Part shown: in pieces, positions 25,370-33,207 of the stretch
Position numbering within the stretch: the first letter of the stretch is position 1
Layout of the letters: every line of letters begins with the position of its first letter
Source of the DNA: Caproicibacter sp047777415
GTDB taxonomy: Bacteria; Bacillota; Clostridia; Oscillospirales; Acutalibacteraceae
Reading direction: 5' to 3'
Length of the DNA stretch: 64,000 nucleotides
Assembly (NCBI GenBank): GCA_047777415.1
Contig: JBKEEO010000001.1
Span: forward strand, 682,001 to 746,000
Notes under the pieces: model-generated
The model's database searches: none
The model's input: only the letters and a program-made list of their open reading frames with translations
Told to the model about the DNA's origin: nothing
Position numbers and translations under genes: made by a program

Positions 25370-27076
25370 TTACAGATGCCTCCTTTTACTGTAAACTACA
25401 ATTCCGATAACCGCAACAAGAGCCGGAATCAAAATGATGAACACGCCAAGCCCAAGGAACGTGCTAACCTGTGACGTCATTGTAATGTCCGTTGCGTTTA
25501 AAGGTCTTGCATTGATTTGAACATCTGTAGAAGTATCAACGGAACCGGTCGCGAATTTCGCAAGGTCCACCATGTATGCGCCATTGCCAAATGTGCCGGA
25601 ATTGATAATTCCATCTGTAAAGATTGCGGAGCTTCCAACTGCAATTACACTGGCATGATAAATTTCATCGTCTTTTGTCACTGTTTCCCGTGAAAGGGCA
25701 ACCGTATTGCTGGATTGCTTCGGCAGGTCATCTGTGGACTGTGTACTGCTGTCCACCAAATAACAGGAATCGGAGCTTTTTGCCAAAGAATATGTTTGTC
25801 TGCTGTTTCTTGCTTTATATAGCAGATTCACCGGGCAGGACTGCGGTGTTATAAAATATCCGTAATCCCACGAATTTTTATCTTCCCTAAGCTGTAAATC
25901 GCTCTGTATATCGGAAAGAATATCCGTTGGGTTACCGGAAATAAATTTGGATTGATCCGATTCTACTACAACTGCCTGCGGTACCTGAAGCCCCCATTCT
26001 TCCAAGAAGGTAGAAAGCTTTGGCAGTTCTGGCTGGGAAGGATCAAATGTTACCATCAGAGAACGATCCTCATCTAAATCATCCGTGCTGAGAAAATCGG
26101 AAAGCTTTTGAATCTCATCGTCCGTATAGTCGCGGGTAGGCATTCCAAGAACAATCATCTGTGTATTTTCCGGAATTTCCTCCGTCAGAAGATTAAAATC
26201 CGTCGTTTCAAAATTATTGTCATCCAATAATTTTTTATAGGCGGACATATCCTGCTGTTCACTATGGCCGGTATCAAACGCCACAATGGGCAGTTTATCG
26301 GAGATTACAGCGTTCAGAGCCGTTACCAGCGCACCTTCCACATTGGAGTACACCTTGGTGGATGTATAGTCTGACGAATACTGCGTTTGGAATAAATCAG
26401 AATACGTTACCACACGGTAGCGTTTGTCTGTTTTGACGACAACATCGCCAACAGAAAAGTCTTCATCTTTATATTCCGCTGCAAAAGTCGGACTTTTATC
26501 AAGATCTAAATAGTTCACTGTAATATTTGAATTGCGTTCCGCCATTTTGTCAAGAATCGTGCTGACCTCACCGTATTCGGACCCCAGCAAGTTGCTTTCA
26601 ATCTGCTGTTTGGTTGCAAGTACCGTGATTGTCGTTGGAATATCCACTGTGTCGACTGTCTTTATCCCTTCGGCAGACAGGGAATTTGCGCCGGTCGTTG
26701 TTAAATCAAGATTGACGGACGGAAAACGCTCACTAAGTATCCCAACTAAAATATTAACGAGGATAACCACCACAATGAATCCGGCAGTGAATACGGTAGA
26801 AACAGAGCCATGGCGGAATTTTGCGCTTTTTAGAAATTCCGACCTATTTTGCTTGGTTTTCTTTTGCTTTTTATCTTCTTTAGATGTCTTAGATTCCCCA
26901 CTTTCTTTTTCCGTTTTCGAATTTTGAATTGTTTCGGTATTCTGATTCTTCGTTGCAGGGGATTGATTCACTGTTTCCTCTTTCGCTTTTTCGTTTTCGG
27001 CTGTCATATCTTCCGGGCGTTCTTCTTCCGGAACAGCTGCACTTGTACGTGGGTCTTTTTCCTGATTCATCTTCAT
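25370..27076 (-). CDS. GldG-like ABC-associated membrane protein
   Basis: 568 residues. A charged, Lys/Glu-rich cytoplasmic tail of about 90 residues precedes a membrane helix (VSTVFTAGFIVVVILVNILVGIL). A large external domain of the GldG/ABC_transp_aux type follows, with DLTTTGANSLS and the sugar-isomerase-like fold LPIVAFDTGHSEQQ, then a C-terminal membrane helix (FLGLGVFIILIPALVAVIGIVVY). It overlaps functionally with the permease encoded 9 bp upstream. Ribosome-binding site GGGGG precedes the ATG. In Bacteroidetes GldFG support gliding; here no gliding genes are seen, so the role is open. Confidence 0.85.
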   Translation of the reverse strand: MKMNQEKDPRTSAAVPEEERPEDMTAENEKAKEETVNQSPATKNQNTETIQNSKTEKESGESKTSKEDKKQKKTKQNRSEFLKSAKFRHGSVSTVFTAGFIVVVILVNILVGILSERFPSVNLDLTTTGANSLSAEGIKTVDTVDIPTTITVLATKQQIESNLLGSEYGEVSTILDKMAERNSNITVNYLDLDKSPTFAAEYKDEDFSVGDVVVKTDKRYRVVTYSDLFQTQYSSDYTSTKVYSNVEGALVTALNAVISDKLPIVAFDTGHSEQQDMSAYKKLLDDNNFETTDFNLLTEEIPENTQMIVLGMPTRDYTDDEIQKLSDFLSTDDLDEDRSLMVTFDPSQPELPKLSTFLEEWGLQVPQAVVVESDQSKFISGNPTDILSDIQSDLQLREDKNSWDYGYFITPQSCPVNLLYKARNSRQTYSLAKSSDSCYLVDSSTQSTDDLPKQSSNTVALSRETVTKDDEIYHASVIAVGSSAIFTDGIINSGTFGNGAYMVDLAKFATGSVDTSTDVQINARPLNATDITMTSQVSTFLGLGVFIILIPALVAVIGIVVYSKRRHL

Positions 27077-27085
27077 TAATCCCCC

Positions 27086-27790
27086 TTAGCCCCATCTTCT
27101 GCTTTCCAGTTTGCGTGCGGTTAGAAATACAAAAACCGTCACGATACTTAGAAAGAATACAACGCTTGAAAAATTGAATATTCCATTTGTAAACGGCTGA
27201 TACCGCGTGCGAAAAGAAATCCATGTGAGGAAAGTAGACACGGCGGAATTTGTAACTAAGTTCCCAATTTGATTGATGACCAACAGTAAAATAGAAACGC
27301 CAAATGTTGAAATTGCCGCCACAATCTGGCTTTGTGTTAGGGAGGAAATGAAAATTCCGATGGATATCATCGCCGCCCCGTACAACAAAGCACCGATAAT
27401 CGTTCCGATAATCGTCGCCCAATCCGGGGAACCGAAAAATGAAATAATGACAACCGGAATCAGACTTAATCCCATTGTAATGGCAAATACACAGAACGAG
27501 CCGAGAAATTTTCCAAATACGATGCTTCCCACACCGATCGGTGCGGTTAGAAGACCTTGGTCCGTGCGGTTGCGGATTTCATCGCTGAAACTGCGCATGG
27601 TCAAAATCGGCAAAAATGCCATACTCCAGAAAAACATGGTACCATACACATCCGGAAGATAAGAAGAAGAACCAATCCGTATGACTTGATAGAAATAAAG
27701 TCCATACAAAAACAATATAACCCCCACGAACACATAGCCGATAGGGGACAAAAAATAAGATTTCAGTTCCTTTTTCGCAATAGCTTTCAC
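27086..27790 (-). CDS. ABC transporter permease (GldF/ABC-2 type)
   Basis: 234 residues with six membrane helices, typical of the ABC-2 permease fold; KELKSYFLSPIGYVFVGVIL at the N-terminus and LLTAPIGVGSIVFGKFLGS in the middle match GldF-type permeases. It starts with GTG, and the codon overlaps the stop codon of the ATPase gene (GTGA), implying translational coupling. Partner of the ATPase at 27787-28758 and of the GldG-like protein. Confidence 0.9.
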   Translation of the reverse strand: MKAIAKKELKSYFLSPIGYVFVGVILFLYGLYFYQVIRIGSSSYLPDVYGTMFFWSMAFLPILTMRSFSDEIRNRTDQGLLTAPIGVGSIVFGKFLGSFCVFAITMGLSLIPVVIISFFGSPDWATIIGTIIGALLYGAAMISIGIFISSLTQSQIVAAISTFGVSILLLVINQIGNLVTNSAVSTFLTWISFRTRYQPFTNGIFNFSSVVFFLSIVTVFVFLTARKLESRRWG

Positions 27791-28758
27791 TGAGCGTCCC
27801 CGCCTTTCTGAAGATTATCCTGGAAATATTCCGAACCGGTCAGCCGCAAGAAAACATCTTCCAACGAAAGATCCGAGCTTGTCATGGAAAGCACCGGCCA
27901 GTTTCTCTTCGCTGCAAGCGAAAACACAGCTTTGCGCAAATCATGACCTTCACTCACATGAATCTCATATTCCCAGACGCCCGGTTCCTTTTCTCCCAGA
28001 TTTTGAACGCCTTCCACAAATTTCATGCCGCGCAGTGATTTTTCCACTTCCTCCACAGCGCCTTCGATGCGCACTGAAATATGGTGTTCGGCGGACATAT
28101 TATGCTCCAGTTCATACGGTGTTCCGTCCGCAACCAGTCTTCCGCGGTTCACAATTAGTATGCGTTCGGCAACCGCCTGCACTTCCGGCAGTATATGGGA
28201 GCTTAAAATGACCGTATGATTTTTTCCAAGACTTTTAATCAAATTTCGAACTTCAATAATCTGCTTCGGGTCCAGACCTACCGTTGGCTCATCAAGTATC
28301 AGGACAGGAGGGTTTCCGACCAGAGCCTGAGCAAGACCTACGCGCTGCCGGTACCCTTTGGATAAATTACCGATTAGTCTTTTGCTGACATCCTGTATCT
28401 TTACCAGTGCACAAATTTCACGGATATGTTTTTCACGGGGAAGAGTCACTTTTTTTAGTTCATACACAAAATCAAGATATTCCCTCACTGTCATATCCGG
28501 GTAAAGCGGCGGAAGTTCCGGCAAATAACCAATCAGTTTTTTTGCCTGATTTGGCTGATCGAGTATGTCGAATCCACCCACCTTGACGGAACCGGAGCTC
28601 GCTGAAAGATAACCTGTGATAATATTCATTGTCGTGGATTTTCCTGCACCGTTTGGTCCTAAAAATCCAATAATGGTATTTTTCCCAACGGAAAAACTCA
28701 TGTTGTTTAAAGCTACATGATCTCCGTACCGTTTGGTGAGGTTTTGAACCTCAATCAT
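27787..28758 (-). CDS. ABC transporter ATP-binding protein (GldA-like)
   Basis: 323 residues. Walker A GPNGAGKST (about 34-42), signature LSKGYRQRVGLAQAL, Walker B VLILDEPTVGLD, H-loop SSHILPE, plus a C-terminal domain of about 100 residues typical of ABC-2 drug/gliding-type ATPases. First gene of the operon 28758-23892. The upstream region contains an extended -10 element (TGCTAGAAT read on the minus strand near 28800). Confidence 0.93.
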   Translation of the reverse strand: MIEVQNLTKRYGDHVALNNMSFSVGKNTIIGFLGPNGAGKSTTMNIITGYLSASSGSVKVGGFDILDQPNQAKKLIGYLPELPPLYPDMTVREYLDFVYELKKVTLPREKHIREICALVKIQDVSKRLIGNLSKGYRQRVGLAQALVGNPPVLILDEPTVGLDPKQIIEVRNLIKSLGKNHTVILSSHILPEVQAVAERILIVNRGRLVADGTPYELEHNMSAEHHISVRIEGAVEEVEKSLRGMKFVEGVQNLGEKEPGVWEYEIHVSEGHDLRKAVFSLAAKRNWPVLSMTSSDLSLEDVFLRLTGSEYFQDNLQKGGDAQ

Positions 28759-28874
28759 TATTTTTCCCTCCTGTTACATCATATCAAGCGTACTTTTTCA
28801 TTCTAGCAATCTAAAATTAGAAAAATGTAAACATTTTTTTAAATATTACGCATTATTTTAAAAACTTTACATCT

Positions 28875-28943
28875 TTGACAACAAATCTTTATTTCGCTAT
28901 AATAAAACCATTCTTAATGGGCGCCGGCCGCGCGCGGCGCCAT
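28875..28943 (+). promoter_or_regulatory. Consensus promoter and GC-rich 5' hairpin of the DUF1015 gene
   Basis: Perfect TTGACA (28875-28880) and TATAAT (28898-28903), 17 bp apart. A very GC-rich imperfect palindrome (28917-28943, arms ATGG(G)CGCCG and CGGCGCCAT) begins within about 10 nt of the expected transcript start. It would form a strong hairpin at the 5' end of the mRNA, in an otherwise AT-rich region. Confidence 0.75.
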
Positions 28944-28990
28944 CGCCGAGAACAATTTAAGTTCACGCGCGGAGAAACGGTGAAACACAT

Positions 28991-30271
28991 ATGGCAGAAA
29001 TTAAACCCTTTCGCGCTTTGCGTTTTACGGAAAAAGCAGGACAAATTTCATCCCTCACCTGTCCGCCGTATGACATTATCAGTGAGGAAGAACGCAAAGA
29101 ACTGCTCCTAAAAAATCCCTATAATGTAATTCGGCTGGAACTGCCCAGGGAGGGTGAAGATCCATACGCCCAAGCCGGAGAAACTTTAAAAAGCTGGTTG
29201 AATGAGAATATCCTGCGCCGCGACACAGACCCGGGGTTATATATTTACGAAGAAGAATTTAAGGCATATGGTCAAGTCACAAAGGTAAAAGGATTTATAT
29301 GCCTTGTAAAACTAGAAGAATTCTCCAAAGGAATCATCCTCCCGCATGAAGAAACCCTCTCCAAGGCAAAGGAAGATCGCTTTCATCTGATGAATGCAAC
29401 CGGCTGCAATTTCAGTCAAATTTATTCTCTTTACAACGACGACGGTCACGTGACCAGAAACCGCATTGATGCGCTTTCCTCCGGCGAACCTCGTTACGAA
29501 TTTTGCGACGGTGACGGCGTAATCCATCGGTTGTGGCTTGTCAATGATCCGGTTGCCATCCGTGCAATTTGTGAAGATTTTGAAAACCGCAAGCTCTACA
29601 TTGCGGACGGTCATCATCGGTACGAAACCGCGCTCAATTATCGCAACAGTCGCCGCGAACAGGGAACCGCAACGGGCGGGGAAGATTATGTTATGATGAT
29701 GCTCGTCGATATGGAAAACGACGGTCTGGTTGTTTTTCCAACCCACCGCATGGTGCGTGGTCTTTCGGAATTCAACGGTGAAAAATTGATGGAAGCCTGC
29801 AAAGCTTATTTCGATGTAACGCAGCATTTTGCAGTTAATGAAATTGAAACAGAGTTGGAAGCGCTGTATCAGCAGGGCAAAAAAGCGTTTGCTTTCTATT
29901 GCGGCGGCGAAGAGTGGACTCTGCTCGTTTTAAAAGACACATCCATTATGGCGCAGCTGCTGCCCGAAAAAAGCGAAGCATATCGGGGACTGGATGTTTC
30001 CGTTCTTCATTCGCTGATTTTGGAACGCCTGCTCGGCATTGACAAAGAAAACATGGCAAATCAAAAAAATCTGGTCTACACCCGTTCTATGGAGGAGGCA
30101 ATTAACTCCGTAAAAGCCGGTGAAAGCCAATGTGCGTTCCTGCTCAATCCCACACGCGTAACTGAAATCCGCGACGTGGCGGCGGCAGGGGAAAAAATGC
30201 CACAGAAATCAACCTATTTTTATCCAAAACTGATTACCGGTTTGGTGATGAACCAAATTGATATTGAATAA
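28991..30271 (+). CDS. DUF1015 family protein
   Basis: 426 residues, the full length of the family. Typical motifs are visible: FRALRFTEKAGQISSLTCPPYDIIS at the N-terminus, LPHEETLSKAKEDRFHLM (about 115-132), IADGHHRYETAL near residue 205, and QCAFLLNPTR near the C-terminus. The biochemical function is not established. The gene stands alone behind a consensus promoter and is divergent from the Gld-like operon. ISL3 copy 2 inserted exactly at its stop codon: the 8-bp target TGAATAAA contains the TAA, so the protein is unchanged, but its terminator is now 1.4 kb further away. Confidence 0.93.
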   Translation: MAEIKPFRALRFTEKAGQISSLTCPPYDIISEEERKELLLKNPYNVIRLELPREGEDPYAQAGETLKSWLNENILRRDTDPGLYIYEEEFKAYGQVTKVKGFICLVKLEEFSKGIILPHEETLSKAKEDRFHLMNATGCNFSQIYSLYNDDGHVTRNRIDALSSGEPRYEFCDGDGVIHRLWLVNDPVAIRAICEDFENRKLYIADGHHRYETALNYRNSRREQGTATGGEDYVMMMLVDMENDGLVVFPTHRMVRGLSEFNGEKLMEACKAYFDVTQHFAVNEIETELEALYQQGKKAFAFYCGGEEWTLLVLKDTSIMAQLLPEKSEAYRGLDVSVLHSLILERLLGIDKENMANQKNLVYTRSMEEAINSVKAGESQCAFLLNPTRVTEIRDVAAAGEKMPQKSTYFYPKLITGLVMNQIDIE

Positions 30272-30272
30272 A

Positions 30273-31652
30273 GGCTCTATGTCAATAGTTGGGGTAACCC
30301 AAAATGGAAACACCGGATGGAGCGGCGTTAAGCTGCTCCATTTTTCGTTGAATGATGGAACATGTGAAGAATACGATTGCGGAAGCGACGAAAATTACGA
30401 TAACCGTAGGCATTGCGTTTGAGTACCTTAATCTTGTTGTTAACCCCTTCGGTAAAACCATTGGTGTAAGGACAATCAAACGAATTTAGAATACCTTTTG
30501 ACCAGCGAACCATAGTATTTCCACAAGCAACAAATTTCAAAAGGCCACTGTTTTGTGCGGCCATAATCCAATGGGATAGCGCTGTCCGTGCAGACACGCT
30601 GTCAGAAGATTCAAGGACTTTGAAAAACTGTTCTTTCAGAGAGTAGGCTGTCAGCAGACGGTTACTGGCATAGAGCATAAGATCGACCTGTTGCTTTTGC
30701 TCAGGAGTGAGAAATTGATATCGCTTGTTCAGCAAGATTCGGGAGCGTTTAAAATGAATTCTTCGGGTTTTGCTGAATTTTTTCTGTTCTTCCTTGCGAA
30801 CGGCTTCAAAGGCCCAAAATACTTGGCGAATGTAATGATATTTGTCAATGACATAATTGGAATTTTTAAAATATGTTTGGGCAATACCGGCATATGTACT
30901 CCACATATCGCTGACGAAATGCTTCGTTTTAGAACGGTCAAGCTGGCCGAAATATTCTGTCAGTTTGTGGTTGTATCGAGCAGGAAGAATATCAAGAATT
31001 CGGTGACGGACCGGATCGGTCAGAATGCACTGATATTTCTCGCCGCTTGTATTGCCTTTAAACTCATCAATCGATACAACTTCAGGTAATTGCTGCGGTT
31101 TTCCATAATGGATACAATCGAAAAGACGGATAATAGTTGAAACAGATAGATTCACCTCACATGCTACACTGGTAAAAGAACGCACGTCGGAAAGCTTTGA
31201 AATGATATATACGGCTAAACGGTTTGTCATGCGGTGATATCTAGGCAAAAACGAATTATCCTCAAAGAAACGCTTTCCACAAGAATGGCAGCGATATCGG
31301 CGCTTTCGGAGAATCAAACTAGTGTGTTTACCAAAAGCAGGGATGTCTTTCACGGTTTGACAACGGTAATCATGAACGTAGCTGGTTTGATGGCCACAAC
31401 AGGGGCAAACATGCGGCTTTCTCGGTAACTCAATAAAAATTTCCGTTTTATCAGGCAATTGCCTCACATTTTTTACGATTACCCCTTTTAATCCAAGCAA
31501 TTTTTCGATAGAATGAGTACAGAGCATATCGATGACCTCCCAAATGGTGGTGTGGTAATCTCCATTTTAAAGTTTTTTCATCGAATATGCTCTACTTTTT
31601 TGCTCTTTTTTCGCAGGCCTATTCGTCACACCCCAACATTTATTATAGAGCC
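30273..31652 (-). mobile_element. ISL3-family insertion sequence, copy 2 (intact)
   Basis: 1380 bp with the same GGCTCTAT-type ends as copy 1, flanked by a perfect 8-bp duplication TGAATAAA (30265-30272 and 31653-31660). Intact transposase on the minus strand. The insertion lies between the DUF1015 stop codon and its terminator. Confidence 0.97.
30328..31527 (-). CDS. ISL3-family transposase
   Basis: 399 residues with the same zinc-binding N-terminus, helix-turn-helix and DDE domain as the copy at 14770-15969; only a handful of residues differ (for example Ser for Asn in EFKGNTSGEK and ESSDSVSAR for DSPDSQSAR). Uninterrupted and probably functional. It runs antisense to the DUF1015 gene upstream of it on the map. 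Confidence 0.96.
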   Translation of the reverse strand: MLCTHSIEKLLGLKGVIVKNVRQLPDKTEIFIELPRKPHVCPCCGHQTSYVHDYRCQTVKDIPAFGKHTSLILRKRRYRCHSCGKRFFEDNSFLPRYHRMTNRLAVYIISKLSDVRSFTSVACEVNLSVSTIIRLFDCIHYGKPQQLPEVVSIDEFKGNTSGEKYQCILTDPVRHRILDILPARYNHKLTEYFGQLDRSKTKHFVSDMWSTYAGIAQTYFKNSNYVIDKYHYIRQVFWAFEAVRKEEQKKFSKTRRIHFKRSRILLNKRYQFLTPEQKQQVDLMLYASNRLLTAYSLKEQFFKVLESSDSVSARTALSHWIMAAQNSGLLKFVACGNTMVRWSKGILNSFDCPYTNGFTEGVNNKIKVLKRNAYGYRNFRRFRNRILHMFHHSTKNGAA

Positions 31653-31664
31653 TGAATAAATAAC

Positions 31665-31700
31665 AGAAAAAAGGGCGGGTGAAAACCCGTCCTTTTTTTG
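31665..31700. terminator. Terminator originally belonging to the DUF1015 gene (may act both ways)
   Basis: AAGGGCGGGT pairs with ACCCGTCCTT around GAAA, with AAAAAA before and TTTTTTT after, so it can work on either strand. It may also serve the NUDIX gene 140 bp away on the other strand. Confidence 0.8.
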
Positions 31701-31836
31701 TTGATTTAAATGCGGAAAATGCGGAAAAGTTTTCAACAGATGTGGAAAACCATGTTGATAACTTTTTCGCACTCCTTTTATTTCTACAAAATAATAAACA
31801 TATAGTGTATTAATAACTAAATAATACATTATGTTA

Positions 31837-32382
31837 TTATAATTTTCCGTTTTTTACCATTTTTGCCACTTTTAAAACCAATACTTGCGTCTTTGCATCC
31901 GGTATGTCACCGTTGAAAACCATTTGCTCTGCCTGATGAAGCGGTATCTTTTCCACTTCTAAAAATTCACCTTCATCAAGATTTAAATCCCCATCAGAAG
32001 CTACACGGCAAGCGTAAAGATAAATCACTTCATTGGTATACCCCGGCGATGGATACAATTTGCCGAGATTTTTGTAATTTTTGCCTGTTGTTCCTGTTTC
32101 CTCACGCTGCTCGCGCTTTGCCGCTTCGAACGGATCCTCATCCCGTTCCAGTTTTCCGGCGGGTGCTTCCAGCACAGCCTCGTGATAGGGGTACCGATAC
32201 TGACGGACAAACAGCATTTCATCTTGTTCCGTCAGCACGGCAATACTGACCCCGCCACGGTGGTCGACACATTCGCGGGTGACAACACGGCCGCTGATTA
32301 ATTGCGCTTTATCCACATGAAAATCGAGTATTTTTCCACGATAAATATAGTTTTGCTCCAGTGTCTTTTCCTCTAGTTTCAT
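31837..32382 (-). CDS. NUDIX hydrolase, ADP-ribose pyrophosphatase type
   Basis: 181 residues. The Nudix box is complete: starting at GKLERDEDPFEAAKREQREE, with the catalytic REQREETG. The preceding strand FVRQYRYPYHEAVLEAPAG and the later LYPSPGYTNEVIYLYA motif are those of the NudF/ADP-ribose pyrophosphatase group. It would hydrolyse ADP-ribose to AMP and ribose-5-phosphate. Single gene; no close operon partner. Confidence 0.9.
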   Translation of the reverse strand: MKLEEKTLEQNYIYRGKILDFHVDKAQLISGRVVTRECVDHRGGVSIAVLTEQDEMLFVRQYRYPYHEAVLEAPAGKLERDEDPFEAAKREQREETGTTGKNYKNLGKLYPSPGYTNEVIYLYACRVASDGDLNLDEGEFLEVEKIPLHQAEQMVFNGDIPDAKTQVLVLKVAKMVKNGKL

Positions 32383-32528
32383 ACAACACCAGCTTTACAA
32401 TTAGTGTTTTAAAACATATCTTATACAAATAGTATTTAAATATTTCTTTCTAGCTGCGTTACTAGATATGTTTTTTACTACCTAAAAAAGCATACTATTC
32501 CGACATAGGTAAACCAAACACATATAAT

Positions 32529-33194
32529 CTATTCGTCCGAATAGGCATAGGAAAAGTTCTTATCGTAGTCATAAAGTTCGCGGTAAAGCTGCGCTGCACG
32601 ACTCCGGTAAAAATCCATGACCTGCGAAATAGCGTTAACCTCCGCCAGACTTCCGCCTGCATTTAAGGCTTCACTGGTAATTTTCTGAATCTCTGCGTCT
32701 TTTGTATTTTCCCATTGTTCCTGTTCCGCCTTCAGCTCTTCGGCTTTTGCATCGGTTTGAGTGCTCAGTTTTGCAGAAAGCTCTTCCCAAGCATGTTCAA
32801 CTTCTTGCTGCCAAAGTTCAGTATATTTCTGAGATACTGTAACCATATCCACGGTTGAAATCGCTTCATCGGATTCTTTGATATAAGCTTTATCAATCGG
32901 GTTTTCTGCAAATTTTTTGTTAAACTCTTCGTTATCCGTTGTAATTTCGAGGACGCGGCCCGGCTGTGAATCGGATGGTTCCACAGGCGTCGCAGATTCG
33001 GTATCATCAGAGGAAATCTGTTCTTCTTCGGAAGACGTCGGTTTGGAAGAAGACTGAGACGACGCCGCAGATGAGGACGCCACCGATGCAGCCGTTGGGG
33101 TGCTTTCTTCATGTTTTAAGATTGAACAGCCAGGCAGCAGCACTATCAACATGAGTGCCGCCGCAAGAATGGATGCGGGCAAATTTTTTTTCAT
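32529..33194 (-). CDS. LprI/DUF1311-like lipoprotein
   Basis: 221 residues. Lipoprotein signal with lipobox LPGC (Cys about residue 23), then a Ser/Thr/Glu-rich linker of about 60 residues, then a helical domain. The helical part (YTELWQQEVEHAWEELSAKL, LKAEQEQWENTKDAEIQKI and YRSRAAQLYREL) resembles the LprI/DUF1311 family. Some members inhibit lysozyme; that role is not shown here. It follows gyrA by 13 bp, so it is likely co-transcribed with it. Confidence 0.7.
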   Translation of the reverse strand: MKKNLPASILAAALMLIVLLPGCSILKHEESTPTAASVASSSAASSQSSSKPTSSEEEQISSDDTESATPVEPSDSQPGRVLEITTDNEEFNKKFAENPIDKAYIKESDEAISTVDMVTVSQKYTELWQQEVEHAWEELSAKLSTQTDAKAEELKAEQEQWENTKDAEIQKITSEALNAGGSLAEVNAISQVMDFYRSRAAQLYRELYDYDKNFSYAYSDE

Positions 33195-33207
33195 CTGCGT
33201 TCCTCCA

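Noticed and set aside
28976..28990. parS-like half site GGTGAAACA before the DUF1015 gene
   Set aside because: Only one half matches; the other half does not, so it is not a palindromic parS.
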